Assembly: GCF_937858865.1 (NCBI RefSeq)
Contig: NZ_CALLYO010000012.1
Coordinates: 1 to 7,452 of the forward strand
Origin: an uncultured Amaricoccus sp.
GTDB taxonomy: Bacteria; Pseudomonadota; Alphaproteobacteria; Rhodobacterales; Rhodobacteraceae
Reading direction: 5' to 3'
DNA: 7,452 bases
The notes beneath the pieces are model-generated. The model searched no databases. It saw only the letters and a list, made by a program, of their open reading frames with translations, and was not told the DNA's origin. Shown piece after piece: positions 1-5,961 of this stretch. Both the position numbers and the translations under genes were made by a program. How positions within the stretch are numbered: position 1 is the stretch's first letter; each line of letters opens with the position of its first letter.

Positions 1-245
1 GAGGTCTCGACCCCCATGTCGGACTGGATGAGGAGCTCCTCGAGGCTCTCGAGCATGGCGTCGTCGAGAACGCGGCCCCTGTCCTGGCCGAGGAGCCGGC
101 CGACGAGACCGGAACGCTCGTCGCCGGCCGGTGCCGGCGCAGGCGCTGCCTCGGCGGGGGCCTCGTCGATGATCGCCTCGAGCCCCTCCTCGAGCTTCGA
201 GGAGGACTTGAAGAGCCGTTCCTTGAGCTTCTGAAAGAAGGCCAT
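1..245 (-). CDS. ftsY: FtsY, signal recognition particle receptor (5' part only)
   Basis: FtsY is the SRP receptor GTPase at the inner membrane. It docks ribosome-SRP complexes so that membrane proteins are inserted co-translationally. Only the first 81 codons are present and the GTPase domain lies beyond the left edge. The protein opens MAFFQKLKERLFKSSSKLEE, a start I recognise from alphaproteobacterial FtsY. A short Ala/Pro/Glu-rich linker follows (about residues 28-42). From about residue 58 the N-domain helix begins, with LDDAMLESLEELLIQSDMGV, typical of the four-helix N domain of SRP GTPases. The A domain is short compared with that of E. coli FtsY. The ATG at 245-243 has GGAG five bases upstream. 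The gene is preceded by a 337-bp non-coding gap, so it probably has its own promoter. The family call rests on the N-terminus alone, because the G motifs are not in view. Confidence 0.9.
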   Translation of the reverse strand, partial: MAFFQKLKERLFKSSSKLEEGLEAIIDEAPAEAAPAPAPAGDERSGLVGRLLGQDRGRVLDDAMLESLEELLIQSDMGVET

Positions 246-582
246 CCCCGCTCCATCGCCTGCGCGCGCCTCTCTATCGCCGCGGCGGCCGGGATGCAAA
301 CGCGCGGGGGCCCCGGCGGGCACGTCGAGGCGACGCGAAATCAGGATTTCGCACGCGAAACTATAACTATCCCATTGATGCTGAAGGGATTCGTCGGGTT
401 AAAACTTCATTACCCGGTGCGAGCCCGCTCTGCGCGCAGGCGCCCCCGGAGGGTGTATTTGGGGCAAGACGATGGAGCGGGCGCCGGGAGAGCGGCGAGG
501 CCGCCGTCTCCGGGGAGCGGAATCCGGGGGCAGTGTCGCGGGGCATGTTCGTTGCTCGCCCGCGGGCCGACCGGCTCGCTCG
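246..582. other. 337-bp non-coding gap upstream of ftsY
   Basis: This gap separates the end of the AI-2E family gene from the ftsY start. I see no credible gene: the plus-strand frames here have random-looking Arg/Gly/Pro-rich translations and continue as antisense of the next gene. Bases about 338-417 are clearly richer in A and T than the rest, which suggests a promoter or control region for ftsY. I found -10-like words on the minus strand (TATAGT at 365-360, GATAGT at 371-366) but no convincing -35 partner. An imperfect stem (488-496 with 500-510, two-base bulge at 505-506, GAG loop) lies downstream of the AI-2E gene and has no T-run, so it is at best a weak terminator candidate. Confidence 0.7.
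335..360. promoter_or_regulatory. Operator-like cluster: three alternating GCGAAA hexamers
   Basis: GCGAAA occurs at 335-340, its reverse complement TTTCGC at 347-352, and GCGAAA again at 355-360. The first two form a perfect 8-bp dyad (335-342 with 345-352, two-base centre). The last two form a second dyad (347-352 with 355-360, two-base centre). The dyad centres are 10 bp apart and the two direct copies are 20 bp apart, close to one and two helical turns. This is what a repressor or activator site for two dimers on one DNA face could look like. The cluster lies about 90-110 bases upstream of the ftsY start, in the AT-richer block. No known regulator is assigned and the regulatory role is inferred. 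Confidence 0.35.
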
Positions 583-1662
583 TCAGGGTTCGCGCGTCAG
601 GGCGGCCTCGCGGCGGCGCACCGACTGCTCGTCGCGGAAGAGCGTCCAGACCGCCATGAAGAGGGCGGCGATGAGCGGACCGATGACGAAGCCGTTGATG
701 CCGAAGATCGAGATGCCGCCGAGGGTGGAGATGAGCACGACATAGTCGGGCATGCGCGTGTCGCGGCCGACGAGAACCGGGCGCAGCAGGTTGTCGACGA
801 GCCCGATCACCAGCGTGCCCACCACGATCAGCACGATCCCCTTCCCGATCGCCCCGCTCAGGATCAGGTAGGCCGCGGCCGGCGCCCAGACCAGCGCCGC
901 CCCGACCGCCGGCAAGAGCGACAGGAAGGTCATCAGCGTGCCCCAGAGCAGCGCTCCCTTGACGCCGAGGAGCCAGAAGGCGACGCCGCCGATCGTCCCC
1001 TGGATCACCGCGATGACGATGTTGCCCTTGACGGTCGCCCGCACCACGGCGGCGAAGCGGGTGGTGAGCTGGGCGTTGTACTCCTCGCTAAGCGGCATGG
1101 CGGAGCGGACGTTGCGGGCGATCAGCCGTCCGTCGCGGAAGAGGAAGAAGAGCACGTAGAGCATGATGCCGGCGCTGACGAAGAGGCGCAGCGTGTCCTG
1201 GCCGATGCTGAGCGCCCGGCTGGCGATCGCCTGGCTCGCCTGGCGGAGCAGCTCGACGAGGCGCTCGCGCGCGGCCTCGAAGTTGTCGATGCCGAACCGG
1301 TCGAGCCAGTGCTGCGCCCAGGGCGGCAGCGAGTCCTGCAGGTTGCCGAGCACGCTCGAAGGGTCGATGGCGCCGCTCTGCACCTGGCTCACCAGCTCGG
1401 TCCCCTCGCGGATCAGCGCGCCGAGGATCAGCGACATGGGGATGATCGCGATGACGATGCAGACCATCACGCTCAGGAAGGCCGCGAGGTTGCTCCGGGT
1501 TCCGAAGCGCCACTCGAGGTTGCGCTGCAGCGGCTGGAAGACGATGGCGAGGATCACCGCCCAGAAGACCGCCCCGTAGAAGGGCAGCAGCAGCCAGAAG
1601 AAGGCCACCGAGACAAGGGCGAGGAGCAGCAGGAAGGCCTTCTGTTCGAGCTGGGTCTGCAC
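583..1662 (-). CDS. AI-2E family transporter (PerM/TqsA-type membrane protein)
   Basis: This is an inner-membrane protein of the AI-2E transporter family (PF01594, formerly UPF0118). Members have been linked to export of autoinducer-2 or to Na+/H+ antiport; the substrate here cannot be told. It has paired hydrophobic helices near the N-terminus (about residues 6-45), another at about 60-80, and a more polar helical stretch at about 85-145. Further membrane helices follow, then the family's C-terminal signature at about 290-335 with DNLLRPVLVG and FGINGFVIGPLIAALF. The tail is short, charged and Arg-rich. At 359 residues it is normal for the family. I chose the GTG at 1662-1660 because a G-rich run (1675-1670) sits 7 bases upstream. 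A TTG at 1677-1675 would add five residues but has no obvious ribosome-binding site. The gene lies 78 bases after metA and may be read through from it. Confidence 0.9.
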   Translation of the reverse strand: MQTQLEQKAFLLLLALVSVAFFWLLLPFYGAVFWAVILAIVFQPLQRNLEWRFGTRSNLAAFLSVMVCIVIAIIPMSLILGALIREGTELVSQVQSGAIDPSSVLGNLQDSLPPWAQHWLDRFGIDNFEAARERLVELLRQASQAIASRALSIGQDTLRLFVSAGIMLYVLFFLFRDGRLIARNVRSAMPLSEEYNAQLTTRFAAVVRATVKGNIVIAVIQGTIGGVAFWLLGVKGALLWGTLMTFLSLLPAVGAALVWAPAAAYLILSGAIGKGIVLIVVGTLVIGLVDNLLRPVLVGRDTRMPDYVVLISTLGGISIFGINGFVIGPLIAALFMAVWTLFRDEQSVRRREAALTREP

Positions 1663-1740
1663 CCGTTGACCCCCCAAAAGCCATGTCCCGCGCCGCCGCT
1701 CAGGCTATCCGTGAACCGCGGAGGGACGCAAGCCGCCGGC

Positions 1741-2658
1741 TCAGCTTCCGATCGCCTCGATGTCGTAGGGCGTGCTCTGGTAGATCTCGTTGATCCAGTT
1801 GCGGTAGAGCAGCTGGCCGTGGCTGCGCCAGCGGTTCTCCGGCGGCCGGCCCGGATCGTCGTCGGGGAAGTAGTCGACCGGCACGGCGATCGGCGCGCCC
1901 TTGGCGACGTCGCGCTCGTACTCCTCCTTCAGCGTCGTCGAATCGTACTCGAGGTGGTTGAACATGTAGAAGGCGCGGTGCGGCCGGTCCTCGATCAGGC
2001 AGGGGCCCATCTCCTCGGAGTGGATCAGCACCTCGAGCTCGGGATGCAGCGCCACGTCCTCGCCGCGCACCTCGGTCCAGCGGCTGACCGGCACGAGGAA
2101 GCTGTCGGAGAAGCCCTGCAGCAGCCGCGCCGCCGGCGCCACGGCCTGGTGGCGGTAGCAGCCGAAGGCCTTGGCCGGGAGCATGTGCTTGGGGACGCCG
2201 TAGAAATGGTAGAGCATCGCCATCCCGCCCCAGCAGACGCCGGCGGTCGAGTGCACGTTGGTCTGCGTCCAGTCGAAGACCTCGCGCAGCTCGTCCCAGT
2301 AGCCGACCGCCTCGTAGTCGAGATGCTCGACCGGCGCCCCGGTGATGATGAGCCCGTCGAAGCGCCGCTCGCGTGCCTGGCGGAACGGCTGGTAGAAGGC
2401 CTCGAGGTGGGCGGCCGAGGTGTTGCGCGCGGCGTGGTCGGACATGCGGATGAGGGTGAGCTCGATCTGCAGCGGGGTGGCGCCGATGACGCGGGCGAAC
2501 TGCGTCTCGGTCTGCACCTTCTTCGGCATGAGGTTCAGGAGGCCGATCTGCAGCGGGCGGATGTCCTGGCGCAGCGCCGTCTCCTCCGACATGACCATCA
2601 CGCCCTCGCGCTTCAGCACGTCATGGGCGGGAAGGGCTGCGGGGATCTTGATCGGCAT
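1741..2658 (-). CDS. metA: MetA, homoserine O-acetyltransferase
   Basis: A cytoplasmic enzyme that acylates the hydroxyl of L-homoserine, the committed step of methionine synthesis. The 305-residue length and [11 protein letters not shown] opening match full-length MetA. The nucleophile is Cys142 in GVCWGGMAM, and the His/Glu pair is His235 and Glu237 in FNHLEYD. Arg249, which binds the substrate carboxylate in this family, is present. Residue 111 is Glu in [10 protein letters not shown]. In characterised MetA enzymes Glu here favours acetyl-CoA and Gly, as in E. coli, favours succinyl-CoA, so acetyltransferase (EC 2.3.1.31) is more likely than the succinyltransferase name often transferred to MetA. 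GAGG lies 9 bases before the ATG. The gene starts 29 bases after the cation transporter stop, so co-transcription is likely. That gap is too short for the SAM-II riboswitch that often precedes met genes in alphaproteobacteria. Confidence 0.96.
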   Translation of the reverse strand: MPIKIPAALPAHDVLKREGVMVMSEETALRQDIRPLQIGLLNLMPKKVQTETQFARVIGATPLQIELTLIRMSDHAARNTSAAHLEAFYQPFRQARERRFDGLIITGAPVEHLDYEAVGYWDELREVFDWTQTNVHSTAGVCWGGMAMLYHFYGVPKHMLPAKAFGCYRHQAVAPAARLLQGFSDSFLVPVSRWTEVRGEDVALHPELEVLIHSEEMGPCLIEDRPHRAFYMFNHLEYDSTTLKEEYERDVAKGAPIAVPVDYFPDDDPGRPPENRWRSHGQLLYRNWINEIYQSTPYDIEAIGS

Positions 2659-2687
2659 GGGCGGGCGCCTCGGTCTGGAGAGAGCGT

Positions 2688-3614
2688 CTAGATAGACGTG
2701 CAGCCCGGGCTCGGCAACTCGCCGCTGTCCACGCAGATCTCGACCGTGGCATGGTCGAAGCCGAAGGCCTCGGCGAGACGGGCCTTGACCCGGCGGCGGG
2801 CGGCGTCGGGGTCGGCGGTAGGCGGGACCACCGCCTCGAGCGTGACCATCGGGCGGTTCTCGGTGATCGACCAGGCGTGCAGGTGGCGGACGTCGATCAC
2901 CTCCGGCACCTCGGCGCGCAGGTCGCGGCCGATGGCGGCGGCGTCGAAGCCCTCCGGGGTCGCCTCGAGCAGGATGTGGCCGCTGGCGCGCACCACCGTC
3001 CAGGCCGAGCGCAGGATGAGGAGCGAGACGAAGACCGAGAGGATCGGGTCGATCGGCGTCCAGCCGGTCCAGAGGATGACGAGCGCGGCGAGGATCGCGC
3101 CGGCCGAGCCGAGGAGGTCGCCCACGACATGGAGGAGCGCGGCGCGGAGGTTGAGGTTGGCGCGGTCGCCACGGGCGAGGACGGCGAAGGCCAGGATGTT
3201 GACGAGGAGGCCGAGCGCGGCGACGACGAGCATGATGCCGCCGGCGACCGGCGCGGGGTGCATCAGCCGGCGGCCGGCCTCGATGACGATCCAGCCGGCG
3301 ACGGCGAAGAGGGCGAGGCCGTTGACGAAGGCGGCCATCACCGAGATGCGGTCGAAGCCGTAGGTGCGCCGGGCGTCGGCCGGGCGGCGGGCGACGCGGA
3401 AGGCGAGCCAGGCCATCACCAGCGCGGCGAAGTCGGTCAGCATGTGACCGGCGTCGGCGAGGAGCGCGAGCGAGCCGGAGAGGAGGCCGCCGACCACCTC
3501 GGCGATCATGAAGCCGCCGGTCAGGAGGGCGGCGAGGCCGACGGCGCGGGCGTTGCCGGCGTTGTGGTGGTGATGGTGGTGGCCGGCGTGGGCGTGGCCG
3601 TGGTCGTGGGTCAT
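2688..3614 (-). CDS. Cation diffusion facilitator, probable Zn2+ exporter (ZitB-like)
   Basis: A 308-residue inner-membrane metal/proton antiporter of the CDF family, similar in length to E. coli ZitB. The N-terminus is His-rich, with six consecutive His at residues 12-17 and further His at 3, 5, 7 and 9, as expected for a metal-collecting cytoplasmic tail. Six hydrophobic segments follow, to about residue 200. The transport site is visible as His57/Asp61 in ADAGHMLTD (helix 2) and His162/Asp166 in HVVGDLLGS (helix 5). The His-Asp/His-Asp set is typical of zinc-selective CDFs. The C-terminal cytoplasmic domain (about 210-295) contains [12 protein letters not shown], the usual metal-sensing dimer region. 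The ATG at 3614-3612 overlaps the NTPase stop as ATGA and has no Shine-Dalgarno, so translation probably depends on re-initiation after the NTPase. The open frame continues far upstream of this ATG, but only as an out-of-frame shadow of the NTPase gene. Confidence 0.93.
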   Translation of the reverse strand: MTHDHGHAHAGHHHHHHNAGNARAVGLAALLTGGFMIAEVVGGLLSGSLALLADAGHMLTDFAALVMAWLAFRVARRPADARRTYGFDRISVMAAFVNGLALFAVAGWIVIEAGRRLMHPAPVAGGIMLVVAALGLLVNILAFAVLARGDRANLNLRAALLHVVGDLLGSAGAILAALVILWTGWTPIDPILSVFVSLLILRSAWTVVRASGHILLEATPEGFDAAAIGRDLRAEVPEVIDVRHLHAWSITENRPMVTLEAVVPPTADPDAARRRVKARLAEAFGFDHATVEICVDSGELPSPGCTSI

Positions 3615-4471
3615 CGGCGGCCGAGGGCGCGGCAGATCAGGGCGTCGAAGTCCTGCGGGTCGCGGACGGCGGCGACCTCGGCGGCCTCGACGGTGACGCC
3701 CCAGCGGGCGGCCATGGCGGCGTAGCGCGGCAGGCGGTGGGCCATGAGGGCGCGGAAGCCGTGGCGGATGAAGGCGTCGGGATCGACCTGGTCGGGCATG
3801 CAGCCCTGGTCCGCGAGATGGTCCTGCCAGAGGCGGGTGAGGAAGGCCTCCGGATAGTACATCGGCTTCGGCGCCTTGTCGAAGCGGGCGGTCAGCGCCT
3901 CGAGGTCGTCCTCGGTGCCGCGGAACCAGACCGGCAGCGTGGCGGCGGCGAGGTCGGTCATCACCGGGTCGGCCGGATCGTGCGGGTCGACCACCTCGCA
4001 GAGCGAGCCCGAGGTGTCGCAGACAAAGTGGCGGTAGCCGTAGATCTCCTCGGCCTTCTCGATGAAGTGGAGCGCGTCGCGGGTGGCGGCGATCTCGGCC
4101 TCGCGGTGGCGGCGCTGGCGGCGGATGTATTCGTCGAAGGGGATGCCGCCCTTCGCCGGGTCGCCGGGCTTGCCGAGGTAGGTCGAGAGCGGCTCGAGGT
4201 TGTGGAAGGTGATGTTGGAGGCGATGTAGATCGAGTCGGAGCGCAGCAGCTGGCGCAGGAAGGGGTTGCGCATCGCCTCGCGCTTGAAGTTGTCGACGAT
4301 GTGCTCGCCCATGTAGCGGGTGCCGATGCGGAAATCGACCGAGTAGTGGAACCAGTCGGCCTCCTCGCGCAGGAGCGCGGCGATGCGGGTCTTGCCGAGG
4401 CCGGACATGCCGAAGAGGGACACCCGCTTGTGGGGCGCGTCGAGCCAGTCGGCGGGCGTCTCGTAGATCAT
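3611..4471 (-). CDS. P-loop NTPase of unknown function
   Basis: A 286-residue, probably cytoplasmic protein with no predicted membrane segment. It opens with a short strand ([14 protein letters not shown]) whose GMSGLGKT at 21-28 is a clean Walker A nucleotide-binding loop. A Walker B-like strand with Asp152 appears in HFVCDTSGS. Other stretches that look conserved are [20 protein letters not shown] (41-60), [20 protein letters not shown] (78-97) and [17 protein letters not shown] near the C-terminus. I recall similar proteins in Rhodobacterales annotated only as ATPase or hypothetical. The fold could belong to a small-molecule kinase or an AAA-like ATPase, and the sequence does not decide. 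The ATG at 4471 is preceded by a poor ribosome-binding site. Its stop overlaps the start of the zinc-type CDF transporter by four bases (ATGA), so the two are translationally coupled and may work together. Confidence 0.85.
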   Translation of the reverse strand: MIYETPADWLDAPHKRVSLFGMSGLGKTRIAALLREEADWFHYSVDFRIGTRYMGEHIVDNFKREAMRNPFLRQLLRSDSIYIASNITFHNLEPLSTYLGKPGDPAKGGIPFDEYIRRQRRHREAEIAATRDALHFIEKAEEIYGYRHFVCDTSGSLCEVVDPHDPADPVMTDLAAATLPVWFRGTEDDLEALTARFDKAPKPMYYPEAFLTRLWQDHLADQGCMPDQVDPDAFIRHGFRALMAHRLPRYAAMAARWGVTVEAAEVAAVRDPQDFDALICRALGRR

Positions 4472-4505
4472 CCGCTCTAGCTAGCCGGGGGCGCAGGACG
4501 TTGCA

Positions 4506-4609
4506 AGCGTGCCCGCGCACGGGCGGGCACGTGTGCCCGGGTGGCACCGCATTGAAATTGCAGCGTTATTTTCGCGTCTATACGTTGTATAGACGCGCGC
4601 GGGCACGCT
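4506..4609. repeat. Nested inverted-repeat cluster between the porin and NTPase genes
   Basis: A perfect 13-bp inverted repeat (4506-4518 with 4597-4609) bounds a 104-bp segment, and its outer end includes two bases of the porin's TAG stop. Within it the 7-mer GTGCCCG occurs four times in alternating orientation: at 4509-4515 and 4533-4539 on the plus strand, at 4524-4530 and 4600-4606 on the minus strand. This allows competing folds. Copies can pair locally (4508-4516 with 4523-4531, nine bp and a six-base loop; 4524-4530 with 4533-4539) or the outermost pair can form the long 13-bp stem. A fifth possible stem is 4533-4537 with 4543-4547. It could be a transcript-end structure for the porin, a leader controlling the NTPase operon, or a relic of a small non-autonomous element. 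The pairings are directly visible and the role is unknown. Confidence 0.7.
4573..4597. repeat. Perfect 11-bp inverted repeat with three-base centre
   Basis: The arms 4573-4583 and 4587-4597 are exact reverse complements (CGCGTCTATAC with GTATAGACGCG) around GTT. The TCTATAC/GTATAGA core is strikingly AT-rich for this window. In porin transcripts this would be a hairpin starting about 11 bases after the stop and stacking directly on the 13-bp outer stem. It is followed on that strand by AAAATAA, not by a U-run, so it is not a textbook intrinsic terminator. As duplex DNA the dyad also resembles an operator for a dimeric regulator. Both readings are inference. Confidence 0.6.
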
Positions 4610-5801
4610 AGAAGGTGTAGCCCACGCGCAGGCCGGCGCCCCAGACGGTGCCGTCGTTGAAGTCGGTCTCGAGCAGGTTGTGCGTGTCGCCGAGCACGCC
4701 GTAGGTGAGGCCGCCGGTGATGGCGAAGCCGTTCACCTCGTAGGTGAGCGCGGCGGTGCCGGTGGTGCGGCCGTCGTAGGGGCCGAGCGAGGTCATCTCG
4801 CCGCCGACGCTCGGCTCCCAGGTGATCGAGAAGGAACCGGCGAGCGTGTCGGTGAGCTGGCGGCCGAGGCCGAGGTTGTAGGTCCACCAGTCGTCGGCGT
4901 ACTGGATGAGCGGGCGGCCCTCGCCGAGGAGCTCGGCCGTCGCGTCCTCGTAGACCGGCGGCCTGACCGAGAATTCCGACCAGTCGACCCAGCGCACGTA
5001 GCCGAAGACGAGGGTCTTGGGCGCAACGCCGGTCTGGAAGTCGAGCTGCACCGACTGCGGCGTGTCGAGGTCGGTCTCGGTGTCCTGGGTGACCGGCCCG
5101 GGGGCGCCGGTGGGCGTGATCGTCTCCCTGGTGTCGAGGTCGTAGCCGATCTTCGACTGGTAGGTGAGCGCGACGCGCAGCGCGATCTCCGGCCGCTCGT
5201 AGGCGGCGCCGAGGAGCCAGCCGTAGCCCCACTTGTCGTCGGCCTTGACCGAATAGTCCCCGACGAAGGCGACCGCCGCCTCGGCGTCGAGCCGCTGGGC
5301 GCGGAGGCCGCCATAGACCTTGACGCTCGGGTTGACGTCGTAGGCGAGGACGGCGCTGACCTGGTAGGTCTTCACGTCGGCCTTGCTGCCGGCGTAGAGC
5401 TGCTCGTCGATGCCGAAGGCGCTGTTGGTGAAGGCGGCGGCGCCGTAGCTGGTGGCGGCCCACAGCGGCTCGTCGAAGATCAGCGCGTAGGAGAAGCGGT
5501 CGTTCAGGTCGGCCTTGTAGGCGGCGCTGATGTTCCAGCGGTCGTCGAAGACGTCGCCGGTGTTTCCCTCGAGCGGGATCGCGAACGGGGCGAGCACCCC
5601 GGCGGGGATGGTCGCCCCCTCGCCGCTCTGGTCGGGGTCGGTGTAGCTGATGCCGAACTCGGCGTAGCGGCCTTCCTGGTAGAGCAGCCGGATCGAGGCC
5701 GGGACCGTCTGCTCGAGGGCGGCGGAATGCGCCGCCGCGGCGGCGAGGGTGACGAGGGATGCTCCGGCCAGGGCCCTGGCGCTCGCCGTCATGCGGGACA
5801 T
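4608..5801 (-). CDS. OmpP1/FadL/TodX family outer-membrane transport protein
   Basis: A 397-residue FadL-family (PF03349) beta-barrel, which lets long-chain fatty acids or other hydrophobic compounds cross the outer membrane. The N-terminus is a signal peptide: basic start MSRMTASARA, hydrophobic Ala/Leu core, likely cleavage after about residue 27 (A-H-S-A). The mature start contains LEQTVPASIRLLYQEGRYAE followed by FGISYTDPDQSG, the pattern I know from alphaproteobacterial FadL-like proteins. The rest alternates polar and aromatic residues, as expected of barrel strands, and ends VGYTF with the C-terminal Phe used for BAM recognition. The frame is open to 5918, but the ATG at 5801 has GGAGG five bases upstream and yields the signal peptide directly. 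It lies 160 bases after hppA with its own promoter candidate, and its stop overlaps a large inverted repeat. The substrate cannot be predicted. Confidence 0.88.
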   Translation of the reverse strand: MSRMTASARALAGASLVTLAAAAAHSAALEQTVPASIRLLYQEGRYAEFGISYTDPDQSGEGATIPAGVLAPFAIPLEGNTGDVFDDRWNISAAYKADLNDRFSYALIFDEPLWAATSYGAAAFTNSAFGIDEQLYAGSKADVKTYQVSAVLAYDVNPSVKVYGGLRAQRLDAEAAVAFVGDYSVKADDKWGYGWLLGAAYERPEIALRVALTYQSKIGYDLDTRETITPTGAPGPVTQDTETDLDTPQSVQLDFQTGVAPKTLVFGYVRWVDWSEFSVRPPVYEDATAELLGEGRPLIQYADDWWTYNLGLGRQLTDTLAGSFSITWEPSVGGEMTSLGPYDGRTTGTAALTYEVNGFAITGGLTYGVLGDTHNLLETDFNDGTVWGAGLRVGYTF

Positions 5802-5806
5802 TCGAT

Positions 5807-5814
5807 CCTCCCCT
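5807..5814 (-). promoter_or_regulatory. Ribosome-binding site deciding the porin start
   Basis: On the minus strand AGGGGAGG runs from 5814 to 5807, placing GGAGG five bases before the ATG at 5801. It is the strongest Shine-Dalgarno in the window and supports 5801 over the longer open frame reaching 5918. Confidence 0.8.
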
Positions 5815-5837
5815 GATCGCGAGTTGCTGCTTTCCCG

Positions 5838-5866
5838 AGTAAAGCACCACTCGCCCGCGCGGCCAA
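5838..5866 (-). promoter_or_regulatory. Candidate sigma-70-type promoter of the porin gene
   Basis: On the minus strand a TTGGCC -35-like box (5866-5861) is followed by a 17-base spacer and a TTTACT -10-like box (5843-5838). This would start transcription near 5831 and give a leader of about 30 bases before the ATG at 5801. The matches to consensus are partial (3/6 and 4/6), but spacing and position fit. It lies after the hppA stem-loop, consistent with independent transcription. Confidence 0.35.
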
Positions 5867-5925
5867 ACCATCGGCGCCGGCGGAGGGGCATGCGAAGGGG
5901 GTCGTGGCCCCGCTGCAACAGGTGT

Positions 5926-5954
5926 CGCCGGCCGGGGTTCGGGCCCGGCCGGCG
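5926..5954 (-). terminator. GC-rich stem-loop after hppA, probable terminator
   Basis: Arms 5926-5936 and 5944-5954 are perfect 11-bp reverse complements, all G and C, with a seven-base loop. The stem begins seven bases after the hppA stop codon (5964-5962). No T-run follows on the minus strand, so it would be a U-less terminator or a transcript-stabilising hairpin, as is common in GC-rich genomes. Confidence 0.5.
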
Positions 5955-5961
5955 CGCGGGG

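Noticed and set aside
2659..2687. SAM-II riboswitch before metA
   Set aside because: Only 29 bases lie between the CDF stop and metA, with no room for the aptamer.
472..2691. A 739-codon open frame on the plus strand, opposite the AI-2E and metA genes
   Set aside because: Its translation is Arg/Asp/Glu/Gly/Ala-rich with no recognisable domain, and it runs antisense to two clear conserved genes. GC-rich codon use commonly leaves the opposite strand free of stops.
3559..3614. GTG/GTC-rich tandem-like repeat on the plus strand
   Set aside because: It encodes the His-rich N-terminal tail of the CDF transporter, which explains the repetitiveness.
2751..3725. A 324-codon plus-strand open frame opposite the CDF transporter
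   Set aside because: Low-complexity Gly/Glu/Asp/Ala/Val translation, antisense to an unmistakable CDF gene.
4477..4484. CTAGCTAG palindrome just upstream of the NTPase start
   Set aside because: Eight bases, self-complementary but isolated. It may be chance, and I cannot tie it to a site.
4476..4506. Promoter for the NTPase gene (TTGCAA at 4506-4501 with TAGCTA 17 bases on)
   Set aside because: The -35 word is acceptable but the -10 word matches consensus too poorly to list as a feature.
3615..4547. Upstream extension of the CDF open frame, which would make a 619-residue protein
   Set aside because: The extension is Arg/Pro/His-rich noise overlapping the NTPase gene in another frame. The CDF homology begins at the ATG overlapping the NTPase stop.
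4680..5816. A 378-codon plus-strand open frame opposite the FadL-like porin
   Set aside because: Low-complexity antisense shadow; the minus-strand frame has a signal peptide, barrel pattern and terminal Phe.
5802..5918. N-terminal extension of the porin by 39 residues
   Set aside because: It would bury the signal peptide inside the protein and ignores the strong ribosome-binding site at 5807-5814.
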